This document shows, in pieces, positions 61,185 through 64,000 of a stretch of DNA of 64,000 bases. The stretch covers positions 124,001 to 188,000 of the forward strand of contig NZ_HG964456.1 of NCBI RefSeq assembly GCF_000612725.1, read 5' to 3'. Under the pieces are notes generated by a model. It had not been told where the DNA came from, did not search any database, and saw nothing but the letters and a program-made list of their open reading frames with translations. Source of the DNA: Mycolicibacterium austroafricanum (GTDB lineage Bacteria; Actinomycetota; Actinomycetes; Mycobacteriales; Mycobacteriaceae). The position numbers and the translations under genes were made by a program. Position 1 is the stretch's first letter. Each line of letters opens with the position of its first letter.

Positions 61185-62216
61185 ATGAAGGCACAGAAGC
61201 CGATGCGCAAGACCGCGACGGGGGAACCGGGCCGGGCCCGCACCTCGGCGAAGAAGTCGCCCCGCGCGGCCAAGCGCCGGCCGGTGCGCGAGACCAAGCG
61301 CACCCCGGTCGACGCGCCGCCACGCGGTCGTCAGCAGACACGGGACGCGCGCCCGCAGCGCTCGGCGCCGCGCACCACCCCGATCGCGCGGCCCAAGGAC
61401 GTGCCGGCGCGGCCCAAGAGCACAAGCCAGGCCAAGGCCCGTGCCAAGGCGCGCAAGGCCAAGGCGCCCAAGGTTGTTCGCCCACCACTCCGCCAGCGGA
61501 TCCTGGTCCGGTTGGCGTCGATCGAGCTCGATCCACGTCGCCTGATCGCAAGGGTGCCGTTCGTGGTGCTGGTCATCGGAGCACTCGGGCTGGGGTTGGG
61601 TGTGACCCTGTGGCTGTCCACCGACGCCGCCGAACGTTCCTACCAGCTCGGTGCGGCTCGCCAGCTCAATCAGGCTCTGCTGCAGCAGAAGGAGGGGCTG
61701 GAACGTGACGTGCTCGAGGCCCAGGCCGCGCCGGCACTCGCCGAGGCCGCCCGCAACCTGGGCATGATCCCGTCGCGGGACACCGCGCACCTGGTGCAGG
61801 ACCCGTCCGGGAACTGGGTCGTCGTCGGAACACCCAAGCCGGCCGAAGGGGTTCCGCCGCCGCCGCTGAACGCGCCGCTGCCCGAACCGGCCCCGCCCGC
61901 GCCGCCCGCCCCCCGCGTCGTCGAACCCCTCGAGGTGCCGGTCCGGCTCCCGTCGGTCACCGCCCCGCAGGCGATCCCCGGCACGGCGCCCGCGCTGCCC
62001 CTGGCCGTTCCCGGAGCCGTCCCGAACGTTGCTGTCCCGAATGTAGAGGTGCCGCACGCGGTTTCGGGTCAGCTGCCGGCGCCCGGGCCTGTGCCTGTGC
62101 CCGGGTCCGTGCCTGTGCCTGTGCCTGTGCCTGGCCCCGCGCCTGTGCCCGCCGCGCCGCTGGATGCCGGGACGTCGCAGCTGCCGCCGGCGCCCGCACC
62201 CGGGGCGCCGGCGTGA
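61185..62216 (+). CDS. ftsL: FtsL-like division protein with long Pro-rich tail
   Basis: 343 residues. A basic cytoplasmic N-terminus of about 120 residues (Lys/Arg/Ala/Pro) is followed by one membrane helix (PFVVLVIGALGLGLGVTLWLS) and a short coiled coil (AARQLNQALLQQKEGLERDVLEAQ) with the FtsL-type LAEAARNLGMIPSRD. The rest, about 150 residues, is a Pro/Val/Ala-rich external tail absent from classical FtsL. It joins FtsQ/FtsB-type partners to recruit PbpB (FtsI). The stop overlaps the pbpB start (GTGA). Confidence 0.9.
   Translation: MKAQKPMRKTATGEPGRARTSAKKSPRAAKRRPVRETKRTPVDAPPRGRQQTRDARPQRSAPRTTPIARPKDVPARPKSTSQAKARAKARKAKAPKVVRPPLRQRILVRLASIELDPRRLIARVPFVVLVIGALGLGLGVTLWLSTDAAERSYQLGAARQLNQALLQQKEGLERDVLEAQAAPALAEAARNLGMIPSRDTAHLVQDPSGNWVVVGTPKPAEGVPPPPLNAPLPEPAPPAPPAPRVVEPLEVPVRLPSVTAPQAIPGTAPALPLAVPGAVPNVAVPNVEVPHAVSGQLPAPGPVPVPGSVPVPVPVPGPAPVPAAPLDAGTSQLPPAPAPGAPA
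62085..62153 (+). repeat. Hexanucleotide CCTGTG microsatellite in ftsL
   Basis: The hexamer CCTGTG (Pro-Val) is repeated, with short interruptions, across 62085-62153; the longest uninterrupted run is about 62109-62133. It encodes a Pro-Val tract in the external tail of the FtsL-like protein. Because the unit is in frame, slippage would lengthen or shorten the tail without a frameshift. Confidence 0.85.
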
Positions 62217-64000
62217 GCCGCGACAAGCGACGGGCCCGCGCAGCCGCGCCGGCCACCCCCGGCAAGGCGCTTGCCAAAGCGCCGAACCAGGAACGCTCCG
62301 CCAGGGCCCGACGCACCCGGCAGGCCGCGCCCCAGAACGGGCTGCGCAGTGCGTCGTTCGTCTTCCGTCACCGCGCAGGCAACGCGGTGATCTTTCTGTT
62401 GCTGGTGGTGGCCGCGGCGCAGTTGTTCACGCTGCAGGTGCCGCGTGCCGAAGGGCTGCGCGCCGAGGCCGCAGGCCAGCTCAAGGTCACCGACATCGAC
62501 CCGGCGCTGCGTGGTGCGATCGTCGACCGCAACGGCGACAAGCTGGCCTTCACGATCGAGGCCAGGGCGCTGACGTTCCAGCCGGTCAAGGTGCGCAAGC
62601 AGTTGGAGGAGGCCTTCGCGAAGAACAGCGAGGTCGAGTCTTCGGAGTCTTTGGCGGCACCCGACCCCGATGCCCGGCTGCGCGAGATCGCTGCCGAAAT
62701 CTCCTCGCGGCTGGACAACAAACCGGACACCGCGACGGTGTTGAAGAAGCTGCGCAGCAACGAGACGTTCGTCTACCTCGCCCGCGCCGTCGACCCCGCG
62801 ATCGCCGAGGCGATCACCACGAAATTCCCCGAGGTCGGCGCCGAGCGCCAGGACCTGCGCCAGTACCCCGGCGGCGTGCTGGCCGCCAACATCGTCGGGG
62901 GTATCGACTGGGACGGTCACGGTCTTCTGGGGCTTGAGGATTCGATGGACTCCGTGCTGGCCGGCACCGACGGCTCGGTTACCTACGACCGGGGTTCCGA
63001 CGGGGTCGTGATCCCGGGCAGCTACCGCAACCGCCACGACGCGGTCAACGGCTCGACGGTCACGCTGACGATCGACGACGACATCCAGTTCTACGTGCAG
63101 CAGCAGGTCCAGATGGCCAAGGACGCCTCCGGCGCCAAGAACGCCTCCGCTGTGGTGCTCGACGCCAAAACCGGTGAGGTGCTGGCGATGTCGAACGACA
63201 ACACCTTCAACCCGGCGCAGGACCTCAGCCGCCAGGAGAATCGGCAACTGGGCAACCTGCCGGTGTCCTCGCCCTTCGAGCCGGGCTCGGTGAACAAGAT
63301 GATCACCGCTGCAGCGGTGATCGAGAACAACCTGACCACCCCTGACGAGGTGCTGCAGGTCCCGGGCTCGATCAACATGGGCGGGGTCACCGTCCGCGAC
63401 GCCTGGAACCACGGCGTGATGCCGTACACCACCACCGGAGTGTTCGGGAAGTCGTCCAACGTGGGCACGCTGATGCTCGCGCAGCGTCTCGGCCCGGAGC
63501 GCTACGCCGAGATGCTGAAGATGTTCGGCCTGGGCCAGCGCACCGGCGTAGGACTGCCCGGCGAGAGTTCCGGGCTGGTGCCGCCGATCGACCAGTGGTC
63601 GGGCAGCACCTTCTCCAATCTTCCTATCGGGCAAGGTCTTTCGATGACGTTGCTGCAGATGACCGGGATCTACCAGACCATCGCCAACGACGGCGTGCGG
63701 GTCCCGCCACGCATCATCAAGGACGTCCTCGCACCCGACGGCACCCGAACCGAGGAGCCGCGGCCGGAAGGTGTCCGCGTGGTCTCGGCTCAGACCGCAC
63801 GAACCGTACGCAATATGTTCCGGTCGGTGGTGCAGCGAGATCCACGCGGAATCCAGCAGGGCACCGGCCCGCAGGCCGCCGTCGAGGGCTACCAGATCGC
63901 AGGCAAGACCGGCACCGCCCAGCAGATCAACCCGGGCTGCGGCTGCTACTACGACGACGTCTACTGGATCACCTTCGCGGGCATGGCCCCGGCGGACGAA
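62213..64000 (+). CDS. pbpB: PbpB (FtsI/PBP3), septal transpeptidase (3'-truncated by window edge)
   Basis: 596 residues are visible; the gene runs off the window. GTG at 62213 overlaps the ftsL stop. A basic cytoplasmic N-terminus (about 1-55), one membrane helix (AVIFLLLVVAAAQLF), the pedestal domain with RGAIVDRNGDKLAF, and the transpeptidase domain. Active-site motifs: SxxK as Ser359-Val-Asn-Lys362, SxN as Ser414-Ser-Asn416, and KTG at 565-567. It crosslinks septal peptidoglycan. Downstream of KTG the CGCYYDD segment precedes the last strands. Confidence 0.96.
   Translation, partial: MSRDKRRARAAAPATPGKALAKAPNQERSARARRTRQAAPQNGLRSASFVFRHRAGNAVIFLLLVVAAAQLFTLQVPRAEGLRAEAAGQLKVTDIDPALRGAIVDRNGDKLAFTIEARALTFQPVKVRKQLEEAFAKNSEVESSESLAAPDPDARLREIAAEISSRLDNKPDTATVLKKLRSNETFVYLARAVDPAIAEAITTKFPEVGAERQDLRQYPGGVLAANIVGGIDWDGHGLLGLEDSMDSVLAGTDGSVTYDRGSDGVVIPGSYRNRHDAVNGSTVTLTIDDDIQFYVQQQVQMAKDASGAKNASAVVLDAKTGEVLAMSNDNTFNPAQDLSRQENRQLGNLPVSSPFEPGSVNKMITAAAVIENNLTTPDEVLQVPGSINMGGVTVRDAWNHGVMPYTTTGVFGKSSNVGTLMLAQRLGPERYAEMLKMFGLGQRTGVGLPGESSGLVPPIDQWSGSTFSNLPIGQGLSMTLLQMTGIYQTIANDGVRVPPRIIKDVLAPDGTRTEEPRPEGVRVVSAQTARTVRNMFRSVVQRDPRGIQQGTGPQAAVEGYQIAGKTGTAQQINPGCGCYYDDVYWITFAGMAPADE

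Noticed and set aside
62164..62937. A 257-codon frame over the start of pbpB
   Set aside because: It is a shifted reading of ftsL/pbpB; the pbpB frame from 62213 has the family motifs through to the window edge.

Overview
The window is 64 kb of a high-GC actinobacterial chromosome, most likely a non-tuberculous, probably fast-growing, mycobacterium. The evidence is gene content that is mycobacterial as a set: PimB', MptA and a GT87 mannosyltransferase, FadD15, MmpS3, a two-domain EphD protein, RipC, LppM, PknL with its DNA-binding partner, the qcrCAB/ctaE/ctaC/ctaF respiratory supercomplex genes, and the mraZ-rsmH-ftsL-pbpB end of the division cluster. From memory, the order follows M. tuberculosis Rv2221c down to Rv2163c, read in reverse. 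Both ends cut a gene: glnE lacks its start and pbpB lacks its end. I see no insertion sequence, prophage, CRISPR array, tRNA or rRNA.

Layout. 1-8.2 kb: nitrogen control (glnE, glnA with a GlnR-type operator) split by an accessory block of thioesterase, LLM oxidoreductase, a 1064-residue secreted repeat protein and a DoxX protein. 8.2-14.3 kb: RDD protein, then a minus-strand operon dlaT, SDR, lipB, lipA, DUF4191, which makes and lipoylates the 2-oxoacid dehydrogenase E2. 14.4-25.3 kb: alkaline phosphatase lipoprotein, EphD-like protein, leucyl aminopeptidase, gcvT, ilvE, cobT/cobS, glycerate kinase and an A-type Fe-S carrier. 25.3-29.1 kb: membrane protein, adenosine kinase, asnB. 29.2-36.9 kb: ctaC-ctaF-mmpS3-membrane protein on plus, facing ctaE-qcrC-qcrA-qcrB on minus; together these encode most of the bc1-aa3 supercomplex. 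37-40.2 kb: trpD and a DNA-repair-like nuclease with overlapping 3' ends. 40.3-48.7 kb: ripC, a putative metallopeptidase, pimB', fadD15, and a plus-strand run of two SRPBCC-like proteins, an ArsA-like ATPase, a Cys/Pro protein and a PlsC acyltransferase. 48.8-58.7 kb: GT87 and MptA mannosyltransferases, DEDDh exonuclease, aroG, pknL and its DNA-binding neighbour, idsA2, lppM, GNAT protein. 58.9-64 kb: DUF3040, a strong terminator, MraZ operator, mraZ, rsmH, ftsL, pbpB.

Themes. (1) Short tandem repeats lie on or beside stop codons at four loci (glnE, glnA, plsC/GT87, the DEDDh exonuclease). Those after glnE and glnA share the core GAGCCGACTA, and the glnE array is a chain of four five-codon minigenes leading into the next gene. 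(2) Many genes appear leaderless, with a TANNNT-like -10 box 6-7 nt before the start codon (ilvE, asnB, ctaE, trpD, aroG, ephD, the pknL neighbour, the Rv2180c homologue). (3) Convergent pairs are packed tightly: four share a 4-bp YTAR stop, and two overlap by 126 and 80 bp. (4) The EphD-like protein seems to have lost hydrolase catalytic residues in its N-terminal domain while keeping its SDR domain.
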